64,000 nucleotides of DNA, taken from positions 6,076,001-6,140,000 of the forward strand of contig NC_070566.1 in assembly GCF_026914185.1 (NCBI RefSeq), read 5' to 3'. This document shows, piece after piece, positions 21,288 to 33,330 of this stretch. Source of the DNA: Puccinia triticina (lineage: Eukaryota > Basidiomycota > Pucciniomycetes > Pucciniales > Pucciniaceae). Numbering within the stretch: position 1 is the stretch's first letter; each line of letters starts with the position of its first letter. The position numbers were made by a program, and so were the translations under genes. The notes under the pieces were generated by a model that had not been told where the DNA came from, made no database searches, and saw only the letters and a program-made list of their open reading frames with translations.

Positions 21288-24200
21288 TTAATATGATGTT
21301 TTCTCCTGAGGCTTGGGGAACTGATGAGTTAGGTTTGATGTCACAATACTTTGGCCAGGTATTTGGGTGGGCTTCAGGGGTACTTGATGAGGTACGCTAG
21401 GGGTCTTTTTTTTCTTGGCAGCTATTTTGGGTGTTGGATTTGGATGATGTGGTCTATGGAGCCATGTTTCCATTCCTTTTATAGTGGCTTCTTCCCAATC
21501 CTTGGATGTGATAGGCGCAAATGTCAACCTGGACTCAGTCCTGTGCTCCATTATTGATCTTAATGAGCAGGCATTGAGGATGTAGCCGTCATTTGAGCTG
21601 TGCTGATGATTGACAACATATTTAGAGGTCTGGCCTTCTTGTCTACCTACTCTGGCTGATTTCTCAAGGGTCACCTGACACAGGGCATCATGGCAGTTAT
21701 GTTGTAAATTGAGGCAACAAATTACATTCTGTGAGAAAACATAGTTTGGTCAGTTGTGTACAATATTTGATTTCAACACCAGGAAAAATCAATTGTCACC
21801 AGACATCAGGTGACATCAAGCAACAATGGCTGTCACTTTCTTCCAGCTCTGGCACTACCACAACTAGGCTACAATGGCCCCTTTGTTTCCTACAGGGGGC
21901 TGTACATGCGGCCAACTGTGCAACTGGTGGGTAGCTCAGTGGAATTAGGCTGATGTCATCTGTAGTCCAGTGACAATTTATTTTTCCTGGTGCAACAACA
22001 CTCATATTGGTTCCCTCACCTCAGCTCTTGCATAAATAAATGTATTCGTGTCTCTGTATTCCCGCATTTGATAAAATGCATTGACCCCAACAGACTGGTA
22101 AGCTTTTAGTTCTATGTAAAATGTTTGGGATGAATGTGCTGCTTGCCAAATTGATGCCACAGATGCAACAATTGGGTACATCTTGCGCCTAGCTATCTAC
22201 ATGTGGCGCTGGGTTTGTAAATATGTGTTTTACACCTTCATACTACAAAATTCAAACTCACCAAGACAAAGCTTCCTTTCTGAACTATATCATGTTCATC
22301 TGTTTTAATACTTGGAACCAATATCCACTTTGTTGAGGGGTGATTTTCCAACAGGAAGTTTGGTGGGGTAACTCCATTCTCTCGGGGAACCACACCATTG
22401 TACAATATTGGATATCTTATTGGTTCAGAGAAGTCTATTCCCATGAGTTTTTGTACTTCCTTGTTGAATTTGAATACATCTGTGACATGTTTTGAAGGCC
22501 TGAAATGGTAGTTTTTTGTGTGATTGTAGAGAAAAACTCCGGATAAGATAAGTCACATTGCTTGATAATTGGAGAAAGTGTTTGCTATGTCCCTCCCTGG
22601 GGCTTGCCTATTTGAATGAATTGAAGCATTTCTCATTATACCATTGTAAGATTCAAATTTTTCAGATGAAAACAAGCTAGGCGGGCCAAACCTCCTGACT
22701 GATTCTGGTAGATGGAGGAGCATATAGAATTTTGATTTATTGACCCACTGAGCAGTCATGCTCAACACATGGCACAAGAATATATCAATGTGTTTTTGAA
22801 GATCTTCAATGTATTTTTCCATGTTGTCAATTTTTGTTTGGTAAACAAATGTACACAGGTAACACATGGACATCCATAGATCCCTCTGCTGTCTGTTCAT
22901 GAATGGGAAGAATACAAACAGGGCGGCTTGAATAACTATTTTCATGTGTTTTCCAATGAAACTCTTGTAGTGGGTGACCATGAAAACTGCTCTTAAGGAG
23001 GGAATATTGAGTGCATCTTTGTTGAAAGACTGCCAATTTCCTTCTACTGTCCTTCTGTCTCCCTCACTAAGGCCTTCCATGAAGTCACGCAGAAGGTATC
23101 AGATAATTCCTAGCTGCAATACATGCAAGATCTCTACTGGTGTATCTTTGCACCCATCAAAACCTTTTTATGAATTGTATTTTATTTTATCAGTGTGAAG
23201 AAAATAACATTTTGATCAGTAGGACTCACCCTTCAAAGTGTAGAAACGGTTAAATAGCCGGTCTGAACAAGATTTTTCGATGGCTTCTATCTCTTCTTTT
23301 GGACCTGGCTTATTCCTCTGGTGGTACCTTTCAACAAATTCTAAATTTATGTTGTCTTTGAGCCCATTTTCCTTGGTTTTCCTGTCATATTCAGTCTTGG
23401 CCCCTGTTTTGGATTCTTTCCAAAACCTTTTCATTTTGGAGATTGTCTCTTCCCACTGCCTTGGAGGGGGGGGCTTGAAGGCAAATCAATAGTCAGATTT
23501 AAAATAAAAATCCTGCAATTCCATTTGCTGATTTACTTACTACATTACCCCCTGTGGTCAATCCCAAAAAATCTTTCACATAAGCCACCAATGATTTGTC
23601 CTCCTTCTTTGCCACAGACAGTTGACACATACGGCATGGGCTATTGGCATTTGCAGGCATTGGTGTGCTGGTCATCTCAGCATGCATTGGTGAATCTCCA
23701 AGAGCAACTAAGACAATACTCATGATAAGTACCTTCTGATTCAGTAGGCTATCATAAGCAAAATGCCCATTCACACTCATATCACTGGTAGGAAGATTAA
23801 TTAAATGACCTAATTTTAAAATTGTGTACAATGAGAACTTTTAATAGTGAAAAAAACTTACTTAATTTCCTCAATGATTGGGTCTGCTAACTCCAAGCAA
23901 CTAGCCACATTGGAGGTTGCCACAAATTTACAATTGTATTCCTGATTGGACCAGTGTGGAGGTAGGCCAGATAAAGTGAAATAGTAAGATATATGTTTGT
24001 TCCATTGTTTTGAACAATTACCAGAGGTGTCATCTGCATAGAGGGTAATTGGTACATGGCGTATTATGCAATTTTCCGCCTTTTCCCTCCATGGGTTGGG
24101 AAGATCAATTGGTAATTTTTGACCACTATTGTCTTCTTCTATAAATAGAAATCAGTCATAGATAAAATGGTTCAAATTGGCATCTCATGCTTGTGATGGT

Positions 24201-25497
24201 GAATGATTTACTCACCATACAGATTCTTGCCACATTTTATTGGCAACTTTCTACCATCTTCCGCAAAAATTTCAGATATTTTGGAATAGACCTTGTCAAA
24301 ATCCAATATATCCACAACCCGCTGGTTATCACTGTCATTAAATTTAACATCTGCTGGAATAATGATATCAAATCCTTCTCCTGTTTCATTGGGCTCATAT
24401 TCAGGAACGCAACATTTTGCATATAATTTGCCCTTAGCCTTGTAAAAATAAGTGGGGATCACAACATCGCCAGATTTCAGCTGTGTGGGCTCATATATGT
24501 AATAATGCTTTGGTCCATTGTAGACCATCTGTACCCAAACATCCCGCGGTAGATCTTCTCTCCACTTGAAGCTCTGACAAAGTCTATCAATTGGATCCCC
24601 ACATGGGTCATGTGGATAAAACTCCAGATGCTTGGTTACGTATGGATTCAACAATTCCTAGAGAGGGAAAACATTATTTCAGCATAATAATCAAGTATTT
24701 CAATGATATTTATTTGCCCACATTGGACAAGATTCCTTTTACACTAATGGTGAATATCTTATTATCCCACACGCTGATGGACTCCTGATTGACAAAATTC
24801 AGTAGGGCTCTTATTCTCTCTCTTGATTTGCGTACCACATCCCAATATGGCAGAACCAACTTCTTCATCTTAAGGACAATCCTGAGTTGGAGGTATGTCA
24901 CACGTGAAATGATATTGTGCAAATATCCCATAATAAGGCATGCCATGAAATCCTGTAAAGTCAGATTGAGCAATTCATTGAGTCCTATGAAGCAACACCA
25001 TTCAAATTAATTGGTCATACCTCTTCACTTTTGAAAGGATCCCAATCCACTTCTGGAATTCCACCCACTTGAGGGGTATTTTGTGCTTCTGCCCGCTGTG
25101 CAATTATTGAATCTCCAAACATCTCCCAAGATAGAAATTCTTCAGAATAATAAGAAGGGGGATGGTGGACCCCTGAAGATTCTGAGCCAAAACCAACATC
25201 ATCATCATCCCTGATGTTGTACTCAGGCTGCATTGTCTCCGGGCATTGAATTTCAGTGTTGAATGAATCCTGGGCAGGCCAGGCATGGTCCCAATCCATA
25301 TGTGAAGGCCCATGATGTACCACCGGACCAGTGTTTACCATCTCTGGCTGCCTTATATTCAATTGGTTCATCATCACATTTTGACAGACAGCATTCAGGT
25401 GGGCCGCCGAGGTTAAGTGCTCATCCACAAATTTCATTCTGCGGCCATGACAGTAATGACATTGGTAGCTTGGAGCACCATATGCATCTAAAAACAT
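21288..25497 (-). pseudogene. CACTA-like (EnSpm/CMC) transposase region, multi-exon
   Basis: A run of minus-strand exons encoding a fungal CACTA-type transposase. 25497-25015 starts with a CHYCHG...HLTSAAH zinc-finger-like motif. It continues after an intron with DFMACLIMGYLHNI (about 24967-24720). Then come LEFYPHDPCGDPIDRL (24654-24208) and LGDSPMHAEMTSTP with a CRMC motif (23831-23499). Next is the best conserved block, LHLPESVRRFGPPSLF plus EKFESYNGIMRNASIHSNR (23080-22553). Tail ORFs lie at 22444-22238 and 21674-21288. I did not resolve every splice site, and a MITE (21777-21992) sits between the tail ORFs, so activity is doubtful. Family assignment rests on the SIHSNR and HAEMTSTP blocks, which are typical of large basidiomycete CACTA-like elements. 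Terminal repeats of the parent element were not found. Confidence 0.6.
21777..21992 (+). mobile_element. CACTA-type MITE, copy 2 (216 bp)
   Basis: Same length as copy 1 at 405-620 and its near-identical reverse complement. Ends are CACCAGGAAAAATC and TTTTTCCTGGTG, with target duplication CAA (21774-21776, 21993-21995). It is inserted within the CACTA-like transposase region. Confidence 0.88.
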
Positions 25498-26931
25498 GGT
25501 GAACCCTGCAATTAAGTTGAGATCAATCAGGGCTTGCCCGCACTTGCCCGCACAGAATTTTCAGAAAAGCCTCACCAGGTATTTCCGCCATATCAAAAGT
25601 TTTCAGTATTATTCAATGGTTTTGGAGTGATTTGAAGTATGTAATTAACTATCTTGATGTGTGTCTGTGGTGTTCACTCTGATGATCAAAAATGAATTGA
25701 ATTTATTGAATTTGGACTCAGAGGCACGTGGATATGTTGGGGGGAGCAAGGATGGATGATCAGGTCAGTCGAAATCACGGGAGGTGGCTGAATCGTCGTA
25801 ATCACGGCGGGCAGTGATCACTGATCAGTCAGATTCACGGGATCCGTCAGAATCACCGCAGTTTGTGTTCTGTCGAAATCACGGGTACATGTCGTGAGAA
25901 ACAAACAGATCATTCATGTCAGCTATGTTTATGAAACTTAGGGAAAAAAACCCGTCAGAAATAAGGGTTTTTGCCCTAGTACTATAACTGTACTGAAATA
26001 AAAACACTGGCAATAATGTGCCAAACTTGTTACGTGGTATTTAGCCACTACAAGGGTTTAAACACTCTTATTTAAGAGGAGGATATTTGTAATTAATAAG
26101 GTTTACTTATTAAGAACAGGGATATATAAGGTTTTGACGTAGAAATAGCTGGTAAGCGCTTAAACTGATTGGCTGCGCGTCAGAGGCGGGAGTCTTACAG
26201 CAACTATTTATAAAGATTTAACTGTAATAAATGCTTATAAGGGATGTTGGCAATTTTAGAGTTAAGATCTAGTAGGTTTCGTGCCAAAAGGGCAGAAATA
26301 AAGGAAGTGGTGGCTTTAATAAGCCAGAGGAGAATTTTCACGAGTTAACTTACAGGTTACTGGGTGGTGAAATGTCTGAGGGGACAATTCCAGTGGATCA
26401 ATTACCTCCTTAAATACTGGAGAGGTCTTTGAGGGCGCTGAAATATTCCCATTGATTTTGGCTATGGGTAAATGCCAAGAGTAGACGTGAAATCTGCCTT
26501 GGTTATGGGTATTTTATTTGTACAATATTACACAACTTCCCTTACTCCCACACGTGACATTTGTATAACCAATTGTCATATGAAATAGCTTAATATGAAG
26601 TGTAATATCAATTTGTACTGAGTGTTACTCTCACCCGTGGTTCCTGTTTCACGGGGGAAAGGTATTTTACTAATTAATATAATTTTATGTATTTTAATTT
26701 ATGTAAAGATTTTTTATGTAGTTTTCCTGCTCTTTGGAGCGCTTTATGGCTATATGTACATGTATGAGAAAATGTATGAAGGAGTAGGAATGAGGGGTTA
26801 CTTTGAGTGGGTGACCCCCCTTAATTTATCACGAGGATTCTGAATATTCAATAATATTTCAGGATTTGTAAATGGTTTACCAGTTTTTGCAGACTTTAGG
26901 ATACTTGTTGTATCTCTAAGGCTGACAATTC
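25498..26931. other. AT-rich intergenic stretch; nothing recognised
   Basis: The first 100 bp are the likely promoter of the CACTA transposase. Around 25750-25890 the motif GTCAGAATCACGGG recurs about six times in degenerate form. From 25920 to 26850 the DNA is AT-rich, with no supported gene. The string GTGTTACTCTCACC at 26621-26635 recurs at 48725. Confidence 0.4.
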
Positions 26932-27217
26932 ATGGGAGATCGCTGCAACCGACTCCGACAAACTCGGACTCACTCCCACTCCTGCTGCCACCCACCAAAC
27001 GACCCCCCTCCTGCCAGACTCAATACTCAAGATAAAACCACGACTGCTGCTGCTGCCATGGGTCAGTTTCTCAACTCTCTCCTTCATCCCTTATATCAAC
27101 CAAGAACGCTAAAACGAACTTTGGTTTCTGATCTAATGGCTGGTACTGCTTTGCAAACACCTGGACGCCGTTTCCCTCCTCGCATCTGCCCATCCCCGCT
27201 AGAATCCGCAGGTACAG
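26932..27217 (+). CDS. Possible first exon of the downstream orphan gene
   Basis: An open frame from an ATG at 26932 (another at 27058) ends at a strong GTAAGT donor at 27218. The product is rich in His, Pro, Arg and Thr and is unrecognised. The intron that would follow holds the 63 bp tandem repeats and ends at the AG before 27542. The phase at that junction does not fit the downstream frame, so the link is uncertain and the true first exon may differ. Confidence 0.25.
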
Positions 27218-27243
27218 GTAAGTCCCCAAGTGCAGCAGGAACC

Positions 27244-27495
27244 CTCTCACAGTTAGGCGTACGGCCCTACAAATCATTCCCTCCCCTCCCCCTTTTCGGA
27301 GCTGAGATCTCACAGTTAGGCGTACGGCCCTACAAATCATTACCTCCCCTCCCCCTTTTCTGAGCTGAGATCTCACAGTTAGGCATACGGCCCTACAAAT
27401 CATTACCTCCCCTCCCCCTTTTCCAAGCTGAGATCTCACAGTTAGGCGTACAGCCCTACAAATCATTACCTCCCCTCCCCCTTTTCCGAGTTGAG
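27244..27495. repeat. 63 bp tandem repeat, four copies
   Basis: The landmark CACAGTTAGGCGTACGGCCC starts at 27248, 27311, 27374 and 27437, an exact 63 bp period with few substitutions. Because 63 is a multiple of 3, it stays open in the minus frame (unit of 21 residues) and partly in the plus frame. It probably lies in an intron or 5' region of the following gene. Confidence 0.85.
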
Positions 27496-27541
27496 ATGTT
27501 ACACGAGTGATCCCCTGAAACAAATGTGAGTTAATCTGCAG

Positions 27542-29232
27542 GAGTCACGGGGCCCATCCGTTGGTCTGCAGCAAAGGACACCCCCGCTTGAGTGGCTGCG
27601 GCCCCTTACGTATCCAGGAGCCCCGTTCGAGACTCTTTGCCACCACCAAGGATACATCCTGACCTTGATCAAGTGGCTGAACTCGCGGCGCTCACCCCTA
27701 CTCCCCTCAGCAAAGGCAAACAAAGCAACCCCGGCTCCAATAACGCCGACAAAGCCAATGGCAATCCAGGCCAACCTCGCGAGGGCAATATTGGTGAACG
27801 TGTTCCTGAATCCCCACAGGAACTCATACAACATGCCCCAGAGGACACTCCCATGCCCGGCGAAGCGATCAGGGATGGACAAATTGGAGTTGAGCTTGGC
27901 CTCACAACTAGAGCGTGCTCAACATATGGCAAGCGTGAGTTTAATTTTATCTCAGGCAATTTTCACTCTGAATAATTCCACTTGCCCAGCTCCCCAAGCC
28001 AGATCTTTGGCTCGCTCATTTCATGTACCTTGAATCAATTCGAAACCAAGTCGCTCTTGGACCAATTGGGGTCCAGGGCAGCACCGAGGTTGTCCCATCC
28101 GTTAATCCAGCCCACACCACTAGGGGTTTTGTTTACCACCGCAAGGTCCGAGTACGTGCTTTCCTGTTCAGAATTCGGAACGCATGAATATTCCCACTCT
28201 AACTGCCTGATTCAGGCTCTGATTCAAGCAAAACTTTGCCAGAAGCTGCTCCTGCCCAATCTCCAATCTTACGGCCGAACTCAAGTGGTTTCCAACCGCG
28301 CTCTCATCGCCAATACTCCCCTTGTATTGGTCAAAGTAAGTCTCTCATATCTTAAACTTAATCATCCATGTCTAGGGCAGTTGACTGGATGTGTTGAATT
28401 TGCAGGCTGATCTGGATGCAATGTCCAATGAATGGAAGATATCGAACTTGCCGCCTTATGCCGGTCAAGACAATGATGCCATCACCAGTGTCACTAACCT
28501 GATCCGGGAGCTGCTCAAATATGAAAAGAGCGCACTTGCAAAGTTGGTAAGTATGCCATTGGGCTGGCTAATCCATTGCAACACAACTAATAGTCTCAAC
28601 TTTGGTTATTGTAGGTTATGACCGGTGCAAGGATCGGACGCCGGGCTGTTCCCAAGGCAATCCCAACAATCACAGATGTGACCGTTAGTGTAAGTCATAC
28701 ATTCCTTGCACATTGTACCCAAACATGAAAAAATACTGATCATTTTCTTGGTTCAAAAAGATTTTGTGTGATTTTTCACCTACACACGCCCTGATGACCC
28801 GGCCAGAAGTAGTGCAATTGATCCACGTCAGCCTCTTGGTGCGCATGGCATATGTCCGCCTGCATATGTACATCCAGCGTCAAGCAGATCGAACCACCAC
28901 CTTGGCTCGCTCACCCTGGGAGGTGATAGATCGACACTTGGAGTGCTTACAACGCCAGTCCCAAAACTACAAAGCACAGTGAGTTTTTTTATCTCTTGAG
29001 CACATTGTGCTGATATCAAACTCATGCTGATATCGCTTTAATAAACAGGTATGCCCGCCTCATATTGGCTTACAATAGCCAACTGTTTGACGGTACCAAC
29101 ACCGCAACCGACCTCTCCCGCATCTCAGTTGTCCTCCCCTCTGAGGACGAGGTGCAGCAAGCCTTGCTCCGCAGAGCCGAGCAGCCTACCACCAACAAGG
29201 ACAACAATGAAGGTGTGAATGACACATTTTAG
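27542..29232 (+). CDS. Orphan protein, eight exons, transposon-associated?
   Basis: Function not recognised. Frame-consistent exons are 27542-27934, 27990-28145, 28216-28335, 28406-28546, 28615-28689, 28761-28978 and 29049-29232, all GT-AG; an upstream first exon is missing. The protein runs on without a stop through LWLAHFMYLESIRNQVALGP, NLIRELLKYEKSALAKL, GARIGRRAVPKAIPTITD, RPEVVQLIHVSLLVRMAY and YNSQLFDGTN to a stop at 29230-29232. It is mostly helical, with no signal peptide, zinc finger or catalytic motif I can name. Such intron-rich orphans next to repeats are often passenger or host-captured genes in rust genomes. The intact seven-exon frame argues that it is a real gene. Confidence 0.55.
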
Positions 29233-29339
29233 CAAAGTTTCTGGTTTATTTTTACTGTATTTCCTCCTCCGTTGCTTGATTGTCTTTTTTTCTTTTTTTT
29301 TGTTTTGTTTTTTTATATGTTTTGAATACGTCCATTCAT

Positions 29340-29828
29340 TGTGCAATGCAGCATGTGGTACCCGGGTGGTACCACATTCTGCTATATCTTGACCCGGCGG
29401 ATTCTATCCGCTCCGTACCAGCGACCCGAGCCACACCACCCACAACGGACCACCTGAACCCGTGGGTCCCACCAATGATCCACGTGGAATCCACAGGTTC
29501 AGACGGGTTTTCCATTTGTGGGCCCAACGCTTTGGCCGGGATCACGGTGATTCCTCGGGGAGCCGGTGCATCAAGTACACATGGGCCCAACCTTTCTGTC
29601 GGTTTCACGAGGAGTCCTCGGGGGGCCCACGGAGAGCTGAAAGCACTCGTGGAATCCTCAGGGGCATCACGAGGTGCCCTCGTGATGCGCTTGGTGATGC
29701 CCACAAGGGCGTGTGGACCAAATGCCGCTGGTCTGACCTTGCGCACCCCTTCACCGTGGGATCCACGTGGATTTGTGGAGGGACTCCCTGGGTGTAGTTG
29801 GAATTTTCAGGAATTTACCACCTCAACC
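29340..29828. repeat. GC-rich block of GAGGATTCCACG motifs
   Basis: Multiple direct and inverted copies of GGAATCCACGTGG, GAGGAGTCCTCGGGG and similar motifs. The composition and motifs match 15190-15640. It is non-coding on balance, although a long plus frame crosses it by chance of GC content. Confidence 0.5.
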
Positions 29829-30677
29829 CGACCCACCGCGGGCGCTATTTGCGTCAAAAATTTACGGCCATCCCTAAATATCAACCTTGAGTCCCTACAT
29901 GTAGGGACTCCGAGGGACTCACTAGGGACTCATCCATCCCCACCTCAACTCCCTTTCACGCACCAAACTCCTCGTGAAACTACAGCTCACCCCATCGGTC
30001 ACACCCCCGAACACAACATACAATCACTTGATGGCCAAGGCAGGCCCGCCATCAAGAGGTACTCCCCTCAATGGCCCGTTTGTTCTGGTCATCGAGAGGA
30101 GTACATGCTCCCCTCGATGTCCGGTTCCTTCCGGTCATTGAGAGTATATGCTCCCCTCGATGTCCGGTTCCTTCCGGTCATCGAGAGGAGTACATACTCC
30201 CCTTGATGTCCGGTTCCTTTTGGTCATCGAGAGGAATAGTACTCCCCATGATGACCGGAACAAACCGGCCTGTTCTGATGATCATCGAGAAGAGTGCATA
30301 CTCCCCTCAATGGCCGCTTCATTCCAGTTATCGAGGAGTATATACTCCCCGCAATGACCGGAACAACCAGGTTTGTTCCAACCTCATTGAGGGGGGTAAA
30401 TACTCCCCTCAATGGCCGGTTTGTTCCAGTTATCAAGAGGGGTATATACTCCCCACAATGACCGGAACGACCCAGTTTGTTCTGATCATCAAGAAGAGAG
30501 CTCCGGTGGATGCCTTTCATATGATTGACGGGGGAGTGGACCGGGGGCAATGTATGCCTTTCATGATTTTTTAGAGACTCTTGCGGTGTATGCCGCAGCA
30601 GTTTGGGGCGCTAAAACTGGCTGCGCACTCCCAGAGATCAAATTTTAGCGCCCCAACAATACCGCCCGCGGTGGAAA
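29829..30677. mobile_element. Element with CCACCGCGGGCG ends and palindromic minisatellite core
   Basis: The left tip CCACCGCGGGCGCTATTT and the right tip GCGCCCC...CGCCCGCGGTGG are inverted. The right tip extends to GAAATGCTCTTAG, as at 15165. The core is the minisatellite at 30058-30500. It has no coding capacity. The left tip is less well conserved, so the boundary is approximate. Confidence 0.45.
30058..30500. repeat. Palindromic minisatellite, about 48 bp units
   Basis: About nine units of the form ACTCCCCTCGATG, CCGGTT, CCTTCCGGTCATCGAGAGGAGT. Each unit is close to an inverted repeat of itself around the CCGG core. Units diverge from left to right, and some are inverted (CAATGACCGGAAC). 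Confidence 0.75.
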
Positions 30678-30681
30678 TGCT

Positions 30682-31305
30682 CTTAGCCAAGTCCCTCAAT
30701 CAGAGGCGCGCAAGCGCTGTCGCGAAGCGACCCTCAGAAGGAGGGACTTACGCCCTACCTTGCAAAACAGTAGGCAGCAGAAATCCCATTTGGCTGGGGA
30801 AAATTTTCAAAATCTTTGACTCTTGATATCTCGACTCAAGTAAAAGCCATCAAAAATCTGAGCAGACAGAATTGTCCGCCTACATCTGCCCTTTCACTTT
30901 CCACCTTCCTGAGGTCGGATCCCTCCAAAAACACTCTTGAATCCCAAATGAAACAAAAAGGAGTTCATGGGTTTTGGGAGGGCATTGTTCAAACAGGCCT
31001 TGGTCAAAGCCACACTTTTGACACCTGTCAAAACCTAGCAGCTCTTATTTATTTTATTAAAAATCAAGCTCATGTGTTACAGGTAAAAGAAAGATACCAG
31101 CAGAGAGCCATGCTTCTTGGCTATCTCTTGAAGCAGCTGACTTGGCCCCAGCTGTCCTTGCGTAGCCTCAACGGAGGGACAAGCAAAAAAGGCTGAAAAC
31201 AGACATCTGCTGCCTACTGTTTTGCGAGGTAGGGCATAAGTCCCTCCTTTGGAGGGTTGCTTCGCAACAGCGCTGGCGTGCCTCCGATCAAGGGACTTAG
31301 CTAAG
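30682..31305. mobile_element. Long-TIR element A (CTTAG..AAGTCCCTC family), 624 bp
   Basis: Terminal inverted repeats of about 115 bp run from CTTAGCCAAGTCCCTC to the mirror GAGGGACTTA...GGGACTTAGCTAAG. They share GGAGGGACTTA, CTACCT and CAAAACAGTAGGCAGCAG. The interior (about 400 bp) is unrelated and non-coding. A related element lies at 54036-54616. No clear target duplication was found. Confidence 0.75.
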
Positions 31306-32441
31306 TTTGCTGGGGGTTGAGGTCCTTCCCGCGGCCCGATTCCCGGGTGTTCAAGGTTTGACCCAGAAGGCCCGGGTGTTGGGTCAATTTTTTCACAGTA
31401 GGAGGGCCCACTAGAACAAGCCCAGAGTGGCACTTTTGGCTCCTTTGGGCCATTGACGCTCATTGTCCACATACATATGGCCATCCAGCACCAGGTTGGG
31501 TCAAGCTTAACAAAGCCCGCAGCACCGCCAAGCTGTAGGTGCAAGCAGGGCTTATGACTCAGACTAACGAGATTCTCACGTGAGAGAATCTCAAAAATAC
31601 CCGTAGCATTTCTTCTTCCTCACTTACTTACCACATATCCAAGTCCAGCTTTTTGGGAAAAAAAAAAAAAAAAAAATTCATAATTATCCCAAATCTGGAT
31701 TCCCCTGAACTCACATGAGACGGCTTGTGGACTATCCTGGATCCTGCCTCTTGTACGGAGTGCGCGCCGCGCGTAAATGAGGGTGAAATTTAAGAAGAAT
31801 TTAGCTGTAACTGCCCTGATGGACTATTGTACGGGTGTACAATAGGGTGACAAATCACACACCAATCACACATTTTTCAGAACAGAGGGGCATTTTTAGC
31901 TGAGTGATTTATGAACTGTGTCACCCTTGTGTACCCAGCCAAAATACAGTTCTCCTGCTCTTATGAGAATACTAAAAGATTTTGCACTTCTGATATTTTA
32001 AATCTAGGCAGTTGCGTTTCAGGCGTGATATGTATTTGATGAAGGCAGTTCACCCCAAAGTGAACAAACATTGGATATGCAAGAGCTACCTGATTTTGAA
32101 ATGTAGAACATAAGTCAGGATTGACATGAACTTGACTTCCAGATGAATTCAACAGAGTTGAATGACAGTTCACGTCCAATGGTTACATATCACTCCAAAT
32201 TAGATTGGTCTTTAGTTCTTGCCCAGTAATTGAACAATTCATCACATTGTAAGGACTTCCCCAGTTCAGATAAAAACTAACCCCAAATTCAGCTGTGGCA
32301 CTCCCTGGGGAGTGCCCCCAAAGCTCCTCTGGTGGGATGATGCATCCAACAAAAGGACACATCATACTGATAGAGACTTTTATATCACTAACAAGTCCCT
32401 CTTTCAGAAATAGACTGCCCTGGAGTGGGTCAGCACAATGT
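31306..32441. other. No gene seen
   Basis: Short open frames only. There is a run of about 18 A at 31661. The right side (31960-32440) has no recognised motif. Confidence 0.4.
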
Positions 32442-33330
32442 TGTAACCGCTGCGCTGCACTAAAAAAAGTGGTCATTTAGTGCAGCGCAGCGGTCCCACC
32501 GCTACGTTCCAGAGGCATGTAGTGAAAGCTGTTGCGCAAAACCAATGTGTTACTTGCTACACACAGCAGCTGACTGCTGCCAATGGTGGGCCTTTACTAT
32601 ACTTTACTATAACCAGGCTCTTCCAGTAGTGTGTAGATGTTTTTATCATCTCCAGTACTTTACTGGTTATAGTAAGGGAATTTTTCCAATGGGCTGATAT
32701 AGTAGAGGGCCCTATGAAACATGTTTGAACCCTAGTTATTTCAATAACCAGGGGTAAAAGCGGGTTTAAATGTACTTTTACCCCTGCTTATTGAAATAAA
32801 AAGGGGCAAAACTAGGTGCAAATGCCTTTTTGTGGTTATAAGGAGCCTTAGCTCCCATCAACAAAACAAAACAAATCACTTTAACTGATAGTACCGTAAC
32901 TGTATAAAAAAATTAAAAAACCAAATATGTGTTATAGTAAAGAAAAATTCTTTACTGATTGGAGTGCTATCTGTTAAGTATTGAGCCAAAAACATCTACT
33001 ATATATTTACTTTACCAATAACTGTCAAGTAAAGGCCGATTGTTGCCGCCACCCACCCAGGGCAATTAGCAACAGCGCAGCAGAAGCAGAAATCCGCTAA
33101 CTCAGCGGCTAGCGGAATTTTACTGTATGATAAACCTTCAACATGGTTGAAGCCATTTTTTCTTCTTTTCCAAGCCGCTGCGCTGCCGCTGAAGCGCGCG
33201 GTTCAGCGCTCCATGGCCGCTTTCTCCAGCGCGCCACAAACACTCTTTTTTCCAGGGAAAACGAGAAAGCGGGGAGCGCCGCGGCAGCACAAGCCGCTGT
33301 GCTGAACGCAGCGCAGCTGCTGCAACATCG
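32442..33330. repeat. AGCG-rich repeat, copy B, interrupted
   Basis: Homologous to 3448-3912, but split by the element at 32581-33045. Relative to copy A it shows many G-to-A or C-to-T changes (for example CACTAAAA against CGCTAAAA), consistent with CpG decay. Confidence 0.6.
32581..33045. mobile_element. 465 bp insertion in repeat copy B
   Basis: Seen by comparison with copy A, which runs through the site. The ends are CAATGGTGGGCCTTTACT and AGTAAAGGCCGATTGTTG. The left tip resembles that of the element at 7961 (CAACGGTGGGCC). The flanks GACTGCTGCC and GATTGTTGCC may be a diverged target duplication. Inner inverted AT-rich repeats contain TTTACTATAACC and GGTTATAGTAAG. It is non-coding. Confidence 0.55.

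Noticed and set aside
21920..21934. GGTAGCTCAGTGG as a tRNA A box inside MITE copy 2
   Set aside because: No B box at the right distance and no tRNA fold, so it is coincidence.
27071..27523. 150-codon minus frame made of 21-residue repeats
   Set aside because: The open frame follows from a 63 bp period in DNA without stops; it is more likely a non-coding tandem array.
29280..30206. 308-codon plus frame as a gene
   Set aside because: It crosses a T-rich stretch, GC repeats and the minisatellite; no domain, so it is a chance frame.
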